From Verrucomicrobiota bacterium (GTDB lineage Bacteria > Verrucomicrobiota > Verrucomicrobiia > Limisphaerales > UBA11320): a DNA stretch of 64,000 nt. Under the pieces are notes generated by a model. That model was not told the DNA's origin and searched no databases. It worked only from the letters and a program-made list of their open reading frames with translations. The number at the start of each line of letters is the position of its first letter. Position 1 is the stretch's first letter. The DNA is taken from assembly GCA_016199985.1 (NCBI GenBank), contig JACQFQ010000006.1:124001-188000 (forward strand), read 5' to 3'. Position numbers and translations under genes: made by a program. Shown one piece after another: positions 1 through 10,960 of this stretch.

Positions 1-1520
1 GCGGTCGGCTCTGTGACGAGCGCCTTGCCTTGCAGACGCGGTGGCAGCGCGTCGCTGACCATGAAGGCGTGACCGGCCGCGGCGGTGTAGCCGCCGAAGT
101 TATCGACCATGCGAACGTTTGGCGTGTTGGGATGCATTCGCATTCCCGGAGCCATCGACTTGGCGGACGAAATGCGGCGAACATTGGCCGTGGCTGCGGG
201 GGCCTCGGGTGTATTGGTGTCGCCGAGTCGATAGCCGGGGCGGAATCCACCACCACCGCCGCTTCCGCCTCCTCCACCACCACGCCGTCCGAACCCGGCC
301 TGCGTCGGGTTCAAAATGGTCGCAGGCAGATAGCCGTAGAAAGTTGGGTTGCCATTCGCCGTCGAGCCGAAGACATCGCCGAACGCATTTTGTCCGAAGC
401 CCCACGTGTTGTTGTTGAACTGATAGAGGAACTCCAACGCCGAGCCATCGGCCTTGAAACGAAACACGCCTTGCCCGAACTGAAGCTCCTTGCCGCCGAC
501 GTTGCCGCGGAAGTTCGAGTAGCCGACCGTGCCGTAGAGCCAGTTGTCAAAGCCGCGGCCGAGATTGCTCTGCATGGCGTGCGTGTCGCCCGTGCCCCAG
601 CCGGGAAGAATGGCTTGGCGCACATCGGCCTTGTCGTCACCGTCGACGTCTTTGAGGAAGAGCATGTGGCGCGCTTCTGACACAATGATGCCGCCGTTGA
701 CGAACATCAGCGCGGTCGGGAGGTTCAGTTTGTCGGCGAAGAGGGTGAACTTGTCCGCCTTGCCGTCGCCGTCGGTGTCTTCGCAAATCTTGATGTCCGC
801 CTTGCCCGGCTCGCCTTCGTCCACAAGACCGTGCGGATAATCGCTCGCTTCGACGATCCAAGCGCGACCGCGCTCGTCCCAAGCCATGTAGATGGGCTTC
901 ACGACGTCCGGCTCGGCGGCGAAGAGTTGCAGATCAAAATCCGCCGGGACCTGCGTGTAGCGCATGGAGTCCTTGGGCGAGAGCGGGGCCTGATATTTCA
1001 CCGGCGCCGGGCGGCGCTCGTAGTTCGGCACTTCGCCATCGAGCCGCTTCAACGCAGGACGCGATGCGAGCGACGCTTCCCAGTCCGACTTGGCCTTCTT
1101 GCTAACCGAGCCGAGGACAGCCTCCCGCAGAACCGAATCTTCCGGGCGCTTGCCATCGGTGTATTGGATCAGCCCGCTTCCCGCGCCCTTGAAACTATCG
1201 AGCATCTTCCGCTGGGCCGCGCCCACCTCGGCGTCAGGCATCACCACCACCGCGTCGAAGTGCTTCAGATACGCCTCGGTGAGGTCGGTGGCATGGGCGG
1301 GGTGATCGAAATAGATCGCCTCAGGCGCCAGCGTCTGGCCGGGCAGGTAAACGTAGTTCGTGCGCGCGCCGCCGAATCCGCCGCCTCGGGCGCCGCCACC
1401 GGCGCTGACCGGGCCAAGATAAAGAACATGGAGCGGACGATCCGGCGCGTCGGCTGCGAAGGTGTTGAGGGCCAGAAGTCCTCCAGTCAAAAGAATCGGA
1501 ATTTGAATTAAGCTGTTCAT
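1..1520 (-). CDS. PVC-type membrane-bound dehydrogenase with ThuA-like N-terminus (5' part; 3' end outside window)
   Basis: The reading frame opens at an ATG at 1520 and stays open to the left edge, so about 506 codons are visible. It starts with a signal peptide (MNSLIQIPILLTGGLLALNT followed by FAADAP). Residues ~27-110 look like a ThuA-like domain (VLYLGPV, YFDHPAH, FDAVVVMPD). From ~170 the pattern DFDLQLFAAEP, MAWDERGRAWIVEASDYP and DTDGDGKADKF is the beta-propeller start of the putative membrane-bound dehydrogenase family that is typical of Planctomycetes and Verrucomicrobia. A long Gly run near residues 405-420 probably is a linker. The protein is expected to be exported. A haem or PQQ-type redox role is family knowledge and nothing in the visible part proves it. 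Start codon is the only ATG in frame near the signal peptide. Confidence 0.85.
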   Translation of the reverse strand, partial: MNSLIQIPILLTGGLLALNTFAADAPDRPLHVLYLGPVSAGGGARGGGFGGARTNYVYLPGQTLAPEAIYFDHPAHATDLTEAYLKHFDAVVVMPDAEVGAAQRKMLDSFKGAGSGLIQYTDGKRPEDSVLREAVLGSVSKKAKSDWEASLASRPALKRLDGEVPNYERRPAPVKYQAPLSPKDSMRYTQVPADFDLQLFAAEPDVVKPIYMAWDERGRAWIVEASDYPHGLVDEGEPGKADIKICEDTDGDGKADKFTLFADKLNLPTALMFVNGGIIVSEARHMLFLKDVDGDDKADVRQAILPGWGTGDTHAMQSNLGRGFDNWLYGTVGYSNFRGNVGGKELQFGQGVFRFKADGSALEFLYQFNNNTWGFGQNAFGDVFGSTANGNPTFYGYLPATILNPTQAGFGRRGGGGGGSGGGGGFRPGYRLGDTNTPEAPAATANVRRISSAKSMAPGMRMHPNTPNVRMVDNFGGYTAAAGHAFMVSDALPPRLQGKALVTEPT

Positions 1521-1699
1521 GCGAGATCATCTTGCGTGCAGACGAAGCGAATCGAGAGAACGTCGCGTATTTGTAGTTGGACCGCGAGAAAGAAGCGCGG
1601 AGCCATTTAGGGCGCGCCAATCAAAACCGCGACGCGCGTTAGACGCGGTGGATACCCACGTCAGACGGACTGTCGAAGGCCCTCGCGACATCGGCGTGC

Positions 1700-2941
<1,242 letters not shown>

Positions 2942-2955
2942 TTATAAATGGCCTC

Positions 2956-4300
<1,345 letters not shown>

Positions 4301-4354
4301 GGAAAAATCACTTAACCTTTGTTCGTTGACGCAGAGACGATAGGACAATAGGAA

Positions 4355-4966
4355 ATGAAGCCGACGCAAGAGCAATTCTCTGTGAACCGCGCGGCGTCAA
4401 AAAAGCGGTTCCCTACCGGTATGGATCAACTTTCAGGCTTCATTGCGGAATTCGAAAAGGCTGTGGTCGTCCACAAGGACACGAGCGATGTGGCCGGTGT
4501 GCGCGACGACCTGATCGCGCTCACCATCGAGTTCCGGACACTGTGTCATCTGGAGATCTCAGTCACCGGCTACAACGACGACATACGGGCGCTGTACGAT
4601 GTCCCGGAGGTCAGACGATGGATCGGCGTGATCCTCAATCGGTGGCCGGACATGCTCTTTTGGCTGACGCCCGGCGCGCTGTGGGTCTTCATCCTGAGCA
4701 TGAATCCGGACATGAACGAACCGCTGCCAGGCGGTGGACACAGGCTCACATTGGATCCCGAGGTCATCGAAGCTCAGGTCGCGTCCAGTCATGTCGCCGC
4801 CGAGGGGTTGCTCAAGAAAGGCGGCCTCAACGCCGCACAAATTGCGCCGATCACCGAGATCGCGCGCGAGAATCTGCTCGCGATGTTCAAGCGGAAGAAA
4901 CTCGGCGAGTACATGGTCTTGCATCCAAAGCTGAATCAAGTGATCACGTACCGACGAGGCATATGA
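4355..4966 (+). CDS. Uncharacterised protein, first gene of the metallopeptidase cassette
   Basis: This is a 203-residue soluble protein that I do not recognise. The start may be the ATG at 4355 or the internal ATG at 4421 (MDQLSGFIAEFEKA); the first 22 residues overlap a short direct repeat that flanks the cassette, which favours 4421. Features are a helical N-terminal half, an aromatic stretch (WPDMLFWLTPGALWVFILSM, ~residues 101-120) that is probably buried rather than membrane-spanning, and a basic C-terminus. It lies 27 bases upstream of the EACC1-like gene and on the same strand, so it is likely the first gene of a three-gene operon. A sensor, adaptor or self-protection role would fit the context, but this is only inference. 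Confidence 0.65.
   Translation: MKPTQEQFSVNRAASKKRFPTGMDQLSGFIAEFEKAVVVHKDTSDVAGVRDDLIALTIEFRTLCHLEISVTGYNDDIRALYDVPEVRRWIGVILNRWPDMLFWLTPGALWVFILSMNPDMNEPLPGGGHRLTLDPEVIEAQVASSHVAAEGLLKKGGLNAAQIAPITEIARENLLAMFKRKKLGEYMVLHPKLNQVITYRRGI
4383..4407. repeat. Left copy of imperfect direct repeat bounding the EACC1/metallopeptidase cassette
   Basis: The segment begins TGAACCGCGCGGCGTC and continues into an A-rich stretch. It matches 22 of 25 positions with 7111-7135. The two copies are 2.7 kb apart and enclose all three cassette genes. Confidence 0.6.
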
Positions 4967-4993
4967 TCGCCCATTCTCGAAAGGACTCACCTC

Positions 4994-5350
4994 ATGGATA
5001 ACGTTCGCATTCCCGGCCTCAGCCGGCTGGACAGTCTGGATCTCAAGAAGCGGTTTCCGAAGGCCGAGATCGCCTTCGAACCCACCACCGGCAGCGACGC
5101 CGCGCACGGTGAGTTGGCGGCGATCGCGCTGGTCGCGCTGACGGTCGTTGGCGTGCAGGCGCTCGCGGCATGGCTGATGAAGAACCGCAAGAAGAACAGG
5201 ATCGAGAAGACGGTGGAGATCGTCGACAAGAAGGGCGCGCGCCGCACCGAGAAGATCGTCATCGAGCTCAGCGAGAGCACCTCGGAGGCGGACGTTGTCA
5301 AGCAGCTCGGCAAGATGATGCATGTCGACGTCGCCTCGCTCTTCAAGTGA
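4994..5350 (+). CDS. Small single-pass membrane protein resembling effector-associated constant component EACC1
   Basis: The 118-residue product has a short N-terminal strand/helix region (~1-35), one hydrophobic segment (~38-62, ELAAIALVALTVVGVQALAA), a basic stop-transfer sequence (MKNKKN-type: MKNRKKNRIEK) and a C-terminal beta hairpin plus helix (TVEIVDKKGARR, EKIVIELSES, SEADVVKQLGKMM). This order matches the layout I associate with EACC1, a small constant partner of variable effectors in NTP-dependent bacterial conflict systems. The match is by architecture and not by search. An AAAGGA ribosome-binding site lies before the ATG. Its TGA overlaps the GTG start of the metallopeptidase by four bases (GTGA), so the two proteins are translationally coupled and probably work together. 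Confidence 0.6.
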   Translation: MDNVRIPGLSRLDSLDLKKRFPKAEIAFEPTTGSDAAHGELAAIALVALTVVGVQALAAWLMKNRKKNRIEKTVEIVDKKGARRTEKIVIELSESTSEADVVKQLGKMMHVDVASLFK

Positions 5351-7092
5351 GCGACGAAGCCGACCTTACGGGCGGATCCGGCGACGAGTTCGCCCGGATC
5401 GACCTGGTGACGAACCACACCGTCTTCCGCGATCCCGACCACTATCATGCGCTCCTCCGCCAGCGGGATCTGCCGGTCGACACGTTTTCGAGCTTCATCC
5501 ACGAAGCCACGCACCATTGGTGCTTCATTTCGCCGGTCGGGACGGCGCTCAGCTTTCTTTTCCTGTCCGCCGCCAAGCGGACGCTCCGGGCCCTCGCGAA
5601 GCGGAACGACTCGCTGCTCAACCAGGCGCTCGATGATCTGTGCGCCTTTGACATCGCCGTCAGGTTCCTCCGGCCGCTGAACGAGGGCCTCGCGCAGTTC
5701 GCTGAATACGACGTCCGGCCGTCAGAGACCGCTGATCTGGCGTCGCCGCCGTTGCTCGCCACGCTCGGGCATCTGTTCAACATGCGCGCCCGGCTCGGCG
5801 ATCGCGACGCCGATCACTGGCGTGAGAAGTCGTACGCGTTCCAAGATGACCTGACGCGATGGCGCGTGTCGCAACGATCGATCGATCGAAAATGCGAGCT
5901 GCTGCTGCAGCCGCTCGAAGCGGACCGCAGCGCGTATCTGCTCGGGTATCTGACCGTCAAACAGTTGTGGAAGAACGCGATCAGGTTCTATGACGAGCTC
6001 CGCTCCGCGGACGTGTTCCTGATTCTCATCCGCAAACTGATCTTCGCCGACTACTCGCTCGTCGAGGCCTTGCTCGATCGCAAGCAACCGCCACGGGCGC
6101 GCGGTCTTAACTTCGCCCGTCTCCTGCACGATCGCCTCAACTGGATCCGGCTGATGCCGTTCGCCGAGGAGACTCCATGGAGCGAGTTCGAACAGGTTTT
6201 GGCCAGCCCGTCGCGCGACGAAGGCGCGGGGCTGCAGATCGCGGACCCCGTGCCGTTCGCAGCGCTCGATACAAAACGCGCGGTCAAGCGGGGGCTCAAG
6301 TTGTACCGGGAGAGATTTCGCGAAGTCGCCGAGGTCGAACCCTTCCCGTTACAGGGCGACTTGGCGAACGTGCCGCCAGACATCTTCTTCGACATTGTCC
6401 GCGAGCGATACCTGATGTGGCTAGGCGACCTGCCGGCCCGATGGAAATCCACCGGCAAGAACGTGGGCCACGTGATGGCGCACGATGCCGTGCTTTACGA
6501 AGGCTACAAGCTGACCGAATCCTCAGACGAGGGGCTCGACGCGTTGCGACTCGATCTCTACATCGATCTCTACCGCGGCTTTCAAGTGACGACGATCGGC
6601 AACGAGCGCGGGGTTTTCGGCATGGCACTGCCCGACACGGTTGCCGAGCGCGTGCGCAAGGATGTGTTCGCCGCCAGGCTCGACCGGGCCAGGATCGTTC
6701 GCTGGATGGACGTCTTCCAGCGACTCATGCGCAACGTCATGAGCCACACGGATTATTCGGCGCTCATGTCGAAGTTCTGGTCGAAGGAAATGCGCGGGCT
6801 GCTCACACTCACATATCTGGATTACGCGGTCGACTCTGACAAGAAAGCGGAGTCACTGCTCTTGAAAAAGGGGTTCGGTGGAGTGCTCGAGGGTGACCCT
6901 GAACTGGTGCGCAACGTCGCTGCGATCAGTTTGGCGGCGAGCGCGGAGCTATCCATGGAAGGGCTGGTTTCGCTCTCGGACATGGCGTTGAAGCCCGACG
7001 AGGCCATTCGTAGGGTGGCGGCGCTCTGGCCGATCGCAAACTTCCCACTGGCGACGATTGGCCGGGACGGCTTCCCCGCCAGCGTCGTCTGA
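5347..7092 (+). CDS. Gluzincin-like zinc metallopeptidase, presumed effector of the cassette
   Basis: The start is the GTG at 5347 overlapping the previous stop codon, giving 581 residues. Near the N-terminus H52-E-A-T-H56 forms an HExxH zinc site (SSFIHEATHHWCF), and NEGLAQFAEYD at ~112-122 supplies the downstream glutamate seen in gluzincins (compare the WLNEGFA motif of M1 peptidases). The remaining ~450 residues are helical, without membrane segments or a signal peptide, and I cannot assign them. The gene is the last and largest in a three-gene operon with an EACC1-like membrane protein. A cytoplasmic protease triggered by its partners would be consistent with an antiphage or self-killing role; that is inference. 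Its GC-rich coding style resembles the neighbours, so transfer is suggested by position rather than composition. Confidence 0.72.
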   Translation: MSDEADLTGGSGDEFARIDLVTNHTVFRDPDHYHALLRQRDLPVDTFSSFIHEATHHWCFISPVGTALSFLFLSAAKRTLRALAKRNDSLLNQALDDLCAFDIAVRFLRPLNEGLAQFAEYDVRPSETADLASPPLLATLGHLFNMRARLGDRDADHWREKSYAFQDDLTRWRVSQRSIDRKCELLLQPLEADRSAYLLGYLTVKQLWKNAIRFYDELRSADVFLILIRKLIFADYSLVEALLDRKQPPRARGLNFARLLHDRLNWIRLMPFAEETPWSEFEQVLASPSRDEGAGLQIADPVPFAALDTKRAVKRGLKLYRERFREVAEVEPFPLQGDLANVPPDIFFDIVRERYLMWLGDLPARWKSTGKNVGHVMAHDAVLYEGYKLTESSDEGLDALRLDLYIDLYRGFQVTTIGNERGVFGMALPDTVAERVRKDVFAARLDRARIVRWMDVFQRLMRNVMSHTDYSALMSKFWSKEMRGLLTLTYLDYAVDSDKKAESLLLKKGFGGVLEGDPELVRNVAAISLAASAELSMEGLVSLSDMALKPDEAIRRVAALWPIANFPLATIGRDGFPASVV

Positions 7093-7110
7093 GCGCACCC
7101 TATCCCTTCC

Positions 7111-7135
7111 TGAACCGCACGGCGTCCAAAAAGGG
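7111..7135. repeat. Right copy of imperfect direct repeat bounding the cassette
   Basis: The segment begins TGAACCGCACGGCGTC and lies 18 bases after the metallopeptidase stop codon. It is the partner of 4383-4407, with three mismatches. It could be an attachment-site relic or a remnant of homologous flanks. Confidence 0.6.
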
Positions 7136-7203
7136 ATCTACTATCAGTTCCGGCGGTATCCGGCGTGGATGGCAGCTAGTTTTTAGTCCCCAACACTCCC
7201 CAG

Positions 7204-7458
7204 GTGAAGAAGGAGATGAAGAAGGCCAAAAGCTGGCGTCACCGGGCAGCCTTCGCCAAGGTGGAAGTAGGCGTCTTGGTGGAGTTGGGGATGCACAACC
7301 CGATTGCAACCTCGATCGTCAACCCATCCGATCTTCAAGGGATGAAAACCGATCCTTTCCTCTTTCCAACGAGAGTCTCGATCGGAGGGTTCGATTCCAT
7401 TCACACACTCAATTGCTTATCCATTACTTGCGAAGAAGCGCAAGCAAAGCGCAAGTGA
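7204..7458 (+). pseudogene. Possible transposase fragment
   Basis: An 84-codon frame begins MKKEMKKAKSWRHRAAFAKV and contains EVGVLVELGMHNPIA. The first ~45 residues look to me like an internal piece of a DDE transposase, but I cannot name the family with certainty. The second half does not look like protein. It sits in 670 bases (7093-7760) that otherwise hold no convincing gene, only the right repeat copy and non-coding sequence. Confidence 0.3.
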
Positions 7459-7760
7459 AATTGCCGAAGAACAACCGTCATTGAAATCATCCGGTTTGTT
7501 CCTGTTCGCATTCGCAGGACCGCGCTCTTGGATCAATTGCCATTTCGATTTCAGCCTGTGCTCACGCGCATCCGCCTTGGCATAGTGGCGTTGGTTTTGG
7601 CGACGCCGTTTGTCCTCGGCCACGACACTCTCCTCGAATCAGGCACGGCGATGCTCGGCGATTTTTGTTCAACTTCGGAAAGCCTTTCTCTTAAATTCCA
7701 CTCGTTGGCAGCCTCGGGATCCACGTCGACGAAACGGGTTTGGCTGCCGACCATCCTGAC

Positions 7761-8616
7761 ATGCTGAACCTTTACGAGGGAGTCCGCACGAATCCGGGCT
7801 ACAACAAGCTCGAGATTGGTGATTTTCTTTTCGCCGAATACACCTGCGGAGTTGGCGACGAGAAGCTGGGGCTTTGGACGCACACGGATTATCTGGTGAA
7901 TGTTGTGACCGGCAAGAAGACCTGGCACACCGCCGAAGGGGTCTGGCGCGCCAATCCGGGCGAAACTTTGTTCTTCAAGAAGGGCGCGGCCATCGTGGAA
8001 CAGCACTTTGAAGTGGATTTCTGCCTGCTGATGTTCTTCATCCCGGACGACCTGGTCCGCAGCACCGTCCGGGAGATCGCCGGCAGTTTGGTCGCCGCCC
8101 CCGCCGGGATCGCGACAATCAAGTCGGCGGTGCGGGTGGAGAACGACACGGCTCTTTCCGCCTTCTTCCAGTCCATGCGCACCTACTTTGCAGGAAAGGA
8201 AAAGCCGTCCGAGCCACTGGTGCGTCTGAAAGTGAAGGAGCTGATCGTCAGCATTCTGACGAGCGGCCGGAATCCGGCGCTGGCGGTTTACTTCCGACTG
8301 CTCGGCGACGGCACGCTGCCTTCGGTGGTCGGGATCATGGAGGAAAACTTTCGCTTCAATCTGTCGCTAGAAGAATACGCCCGGCTGTGTCATCGCAGTC
8401 TGTCTTCCTTCAAGCGCGATTTCCAAACGAGCTTTCAGGAAGCGCCGGGCAAATGGCTGCTCCGAAAACGCCTCGATTATTCCGCCGCGTTGCTGCGCAC
8501 CTCGAAGATGAACGTCACGGAGATCGCCTTTGAAAGCGGCTTCGAGGACGTCTCCCATTTCAGTCGTGAGCATTTCGCCCGTTGCTTACCGACAGAATTC
8601 TTCCCTCGCCGACTGA
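7761..8616 (+). pseudogene. AraC-family regulator (ExsA-like), broken by a small deletion in the last helix-turn-helix
   Basis: From the ATG at 7761 the protein has a cupin-like N-terminal domain (~1-130: LWTHTDYLVNVVTGKKTWHT, WRANPGETLFFKKGA) and an AraC-type DNA-binding domain (SSFKRDFQTSFQEAPGKW, NVTEIAFESGFEDVSHFSR). After SHFSR the expected VFKERF segment is missing. One frame over, the sequence continues sensibly as SISPVAYRQNSSLAD and stops at 8614-8616, so a deletion of roughly a dozen bases with a frame change best explains the site. In the original frame the ORF runs on through non-coding DNA into the MarR gene, which makes it look like a 500-residue fusion. A paralogous, intact 3' end occurs at 12283-12507. 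It is either a decayed gene or an assembly error. Confidence 0.75.
8409..8568 (+). repeat. 160-bp duplicated AraC segment, copy A
   Basis: This segment encodes the middle of the AraC DNA-binding domain and is identical to 12283-12442 except for one base (GCCGGG versus GCCCGG). The flanks diverge sharply on both sides. It is a recent duplication or gene-conversion tract within two otherwise different genes. Confidence 0.9.
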
Positions 8617-8828
8617 CTCTCACAGTCAAAAGTTTGAACCTTGCGGCAAAGCATGGCCTGTCGATTTTCCGAATCATGCTTCCGGCTATTACAACAAGAG
8701 ACGATGATGCAAACGCAAACACACCCACACGTTCCGCTGTATTTGCGAGTCTCTCGGCCTGTTGCGAGAGCGGCCACATTCGTTGTCCAAGCGAAGAACT
8801 TGTTGACAACTTGTCCGAGCTGTCTCAT

Positions 8829-8843
8829 GTATATGCACGTTAT
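8829..8843 (+). promoter_or_regulatory. Probable MarR operator overlapping the marR-like start
   Basis: GTATATGCACGTTAT lies directly before the ATG of the MarR-family gene. Its exact reverse complement occurs at 9331-9345, before the next gene. A TTGACA at 8803-8808 is a possible -35 element, so the operator would cover the -10 region and the message could start at or very near the ATG. Paired sites that flank a MarR gene on both sides are typical for autoregulation plus target control. Confidence 0.6.
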
Positions 8844-9278
8844 ATGAATTTGACCGGCCTCATAAACGAATGCGCATGCTTAAAAGTTCGAACAGCAGCC
8901 CGCGCACTGACCAGGTTTTATGACGACGCCTTTCGTCCCGTGGGGCTGCGCGCCACGCAACTTTCTGTTCTCGTCGCTGTGGCGTTCGGCGAAGCTGTAT
9001 CCATCGCGTCTCTCTCGCGCCTGTTGGGAATGGATCGCTCGACGTTGACCCGGAACTTGAAGCCGCTCGAGGCAAAAGGTTTGGTTTCGCTGGGTCCTGA
9101 AGGTCGTCATCGGAGCCGAACGCTGAGCATCACATCCAAGGGAGACCAACTGGTCCGAACAGCCCTGCCCATTTGGGAAAAGACCCAGCAAACACTTCGC
9201 GAAGAACTGAAGAAACCGCATTGGATGAATCTTCACGCCGAGCTGGATCACGTTATCAAGTCAGCAGATGCGCTCTAA
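8844..9278 (+). CDS. MarR-family transcriptional regulator
   Basis: The 144-residue product begins MNLTGLINECACLKVRTAAR and carries the winged helix at ~45-115 (LRATQLSVLVAVAFG, SIASLSRLLGMDRSTLTRNL, PLEAKGLVSLGPEGRHRSRT, wing then LSITSKGDQL). Helical ends form the dimer interface expected for the family. The frame is open far upstream into the broken AraC gene, but the start at 8844 gives the normal MarR length and follows a plausible operator. MarR proteins usually repress their own gene and a nearby target in response to small phenolic or oxidative signals. The likely targets are the genes from 9420 onward (DUF4242 protein, SDR protein, AhpD-like protein). Confidence 0.85.
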   Translation: MNLTGLINECACLKVRTAARALTRFYDDAFRPVGLRATQLSVLVAVAFGEAVSIASLSRLLGMDRSTLTRNLKPLEAKGLVSLGPEGRHRSRTLSITSKGDQLVRTALPIWEKTQQTLREELKKPHWMNLHAELDHVIKSADAL

Positions 9279-9330
9279 CCATGAATTTTCAGAAACGATC
9301 ACTGAGATTGATTCAACATTTTTTTACTCC

Positions 9331-9345
9331 ATAACGTGCATATAC
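9331..9345 (+). promoter_or_regulatory. Second MarR-type operator, upstream of the DUF4242 gene
   Basis: ATAACGTGCATATAC is the exact reverse complement of 8829-8843. It lies 75 bases before the ATG at 9420, in the promoter region of the putative target operon. Confidence 0.55.
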
Positions 9346-9419
9346 ACCTAAGGATTTTGGTTGGGTGAATCAATCACCAGCCAGAAGCGCAGTTAACCAA
9401 TAAACAATGACGGAGTCCT

Positions 9420-9701
9420 ATGAAATACTTCATCGACACACATGACAAAACCAAGGGGAGCTTTCCCGCTGGCGAATTGACCGAAGAGCAGTTTCTCGCG
9501 CAATTCGACGAATTGGAAAAGGCCGCCGCGGACTTTGACGCGTTTGCGCATGCGGCGCACGTCAACCTCAAGGAGGGAAAAGCGTTTTGCTTTATGTGCG
9601 GACCGGACGAGGAGTCCATCCGCAAAGCGCACGAAGCGGTTCACCTTCGTTACGATTCAATCACCGAGGTCAAACGCGTGACCGGCGCGGATATGCGCTG
9701 A
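9420..9701 (+). CDS. DUF4242-family small protein (nickel-binding-like)
   Basis: The 93-residue product MKYFIDTHDKTKGSFPAGEL fits the alpha/beta DUF4242 family, ending in the usual GPDEESIRKAHEA and YDSITEVKRV pattern. Residues CFMCG at ~61-65 add two cysteines. Some members bind nickel, but no function is established here. A GGAG lies seven bases before the ATG. It is the first gene behind the downstream MarR-type operator, followed after 110 bases by an SDR gene and an AhpD-like gene, so it may belong to a MarR-controlled stress response. Confidence 0.75.
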   Translation: MKYFIDTHDKTKGSFPAGELTEEQFLAQFDELEKAAADFDAFAHAAHVNLKEGKAFCFMCGPDEESIRKAHEAVHLRYDSITEVKRVTGADMR

Positions 9702-9810
9702 GTGCTTCGGCGTCGCACGCCCCCAAAAGAGGAAGCAACGACCCATTTAAGACGATCGGTCGTCTTGAAAAAACCAAAGCGAAAACAAACCAAAAACATA
9801 CAAACAAAAA

Positions 9811-10608
9811 ATGAGCAATAGACTAAATGGCAAAGTGGCCCTGGTGACCGGGGGCAATAGCGGTATCGGCAGGGAAGCCGTCCAGCGCTTCCTGGAGGAA
9901 GGGGCGACGGTGTATTTGACGGGAAGAAATCCGAAAACGATTGAGGACACGGTGGAGTCCCTCGGCCGTGGGAAAATAGCGGGAATACCTTGTGATGCGA
10001 ATGACGCGCCGGGTTTCGTTCGAGTGCTGGAACGGATTCGGAAGGAGCAAGGCCGGCTTGATGTCCTTTTCCTGAATGCCGGCATCGCGGAGTTGACGCC
10101 GCTCGGGAGCACGACGGAGGAGCAAGTGGATCGGCTGCTTGATACCAACGTGAAAAGTGTCTTTCTCTCTGTTCAATCCGCCATCCCCTACTTTCCTGAA
10201 ACCGGCGGCGCGATTATTTTAAGCGGCGCATGGCTGGCAGAATGTGGCGCTCCGCTGCTACCTGTTGTTTCAGCCACGAAAGCGGCGGTTCGCAACTTTG
10301 CGCGCAGCTTCTCCGCGGCGCTGCTTGAGAAAAAAATCAGGGTCAACTGTGTCAGTCCCGGTGCGATCGCGACTCCCCTCTACCGCCGGCTCGGGTTGCC
10401 AGACGACCAGCTGAACGAATTGTCGAATCTGGTCGCAAGCAAAATTCCTTTGGGACAGTTCGGGACGGCCAGAGACATTGCTAATTGCGCGGTCTATCTG
10501 GCCAGCGATGAATCAAACTATGTTTTGGGAGCTGACTTCGTCGTGGATGGCGGATTCAGCCAGCTGCTATTCACTCGCACAAATGAGTGCCCCGTCCATC
10601 CAGATTAA
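9811..10608 (+). CDS. Short-chain dehydrogenase/reductase family protein lacking the catalytic tyrosine
   Basis: The 265-residue protein has a classical SDR Rossmann fold: cofactor loop TGGNSGIGR (~14-22), TGRNP after strand 2, structural motif LNAGIAEL (~89-96), and the C-terminal signature GADFVVDGGFS. The normal YSATKAAV active-site motif reads VSATKAAV (GTT at the tyrosine codon), so the Tyr is replaced by Val while the Lys is kept; the preceding Ser region reads ILSGAWL. Without the Tyr, ordinary hydride-transfer chemistry is unlikely. It could be a pseudoenzyme that still binds NAD(P), or a degenerating copy. It lies 26 bases upstream of an AhpD-like gene. Confidence 0.88.
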   Translation: MSNRLNGKVALVTGGNSGIGREAVQRFLEEGATVYLTGRNPKTIEDTVESLGRGKIAGIPCDANDAPGFVRVLERIRKEQGRLDVLFLNAGIAELTPLGSTTEEQVDRLLDTNVKSVFLSVQSAIPYFPETGGAIILSGAWLAECGAPLLPVVSATKAAVRNFARSFSAALLEKKIRVNCVSPGAIATPLYRRLGLPDDQLNELSNLVASKIPLGQFGTARDIANCAVYLASDESNYVLGADFVVDGGFSQLLFTRTNECPVHPD

Positions 10609-10634
10609 CAGAACAAACCAAATGAAAGGATCGT

Positions 10635-10940
10635 ATGTATAACAAGGAAAGCCTGACCAAATTGAAGAAGCTGAACGAACTCGCGCCGGAAGTGATGAAA
10701 GCCTTCTGGGCGTTCGACAAGGCCGCCGTCGCTGATGGCGGAATTCCCGTCAAATACAAGGAATTGATCGCTGTCGCCGTCGCCCTCACGACGCAATGCC
10801 CCTATTGCATTGAAATCCACAGCAACAACGCGCGCAAAGCCGGCGCGACGGACGCCGAATTGGCCGAAGCCGCGATGGTCGCCGCGGCACTGCGAGCCGG
10901 AGGAGCGGTCACTCACGCGACGCACGCGTTAGGCGGTTGA
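10635..10940 (+). CDS. AhpD/carboxymuconolactone decarboxylase-like protein, copy 1
   Basis: This 101-residue protein has the AhpD core helix with the redox motif CPYC followed by IEIH (~54-61), which supplies the Cys pair and His of the family. The family acts in alkylhydroperoxide reduction or related peroxidatic chemistry. GGAT precedes the ATG by a few bases. A close paralogue lies at 12627-12932, differing mainly near the C-terminus (GGAVTHATHALGG versus GAAVTHATHALLS), and both have a similar sequence (GTATGTATAACA) at the start. It probably belongs to the MarR-controlled group. Confidence 0.88.
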   Translation: MYNKESLTKLKKLNELAPEVMKAFWAFDKAAVADGGIPVKYKELIAVAVALTTQCPYCIEIHSNNARKAGATDAELAEAAMVAAALRAGGAVTHATHALGG

Positions 10941-10960
10941 GTTGAGTGTTTGGTATCCGA

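Noticed and set aside
7740-9278. A single 512-residue AraC-MarR fusion protein
   Set aside because: The linker of ~90 residues reads like non-coding DNA, the AraC end continues in another frame to its own stop, and the MarR part has its own operator and start.
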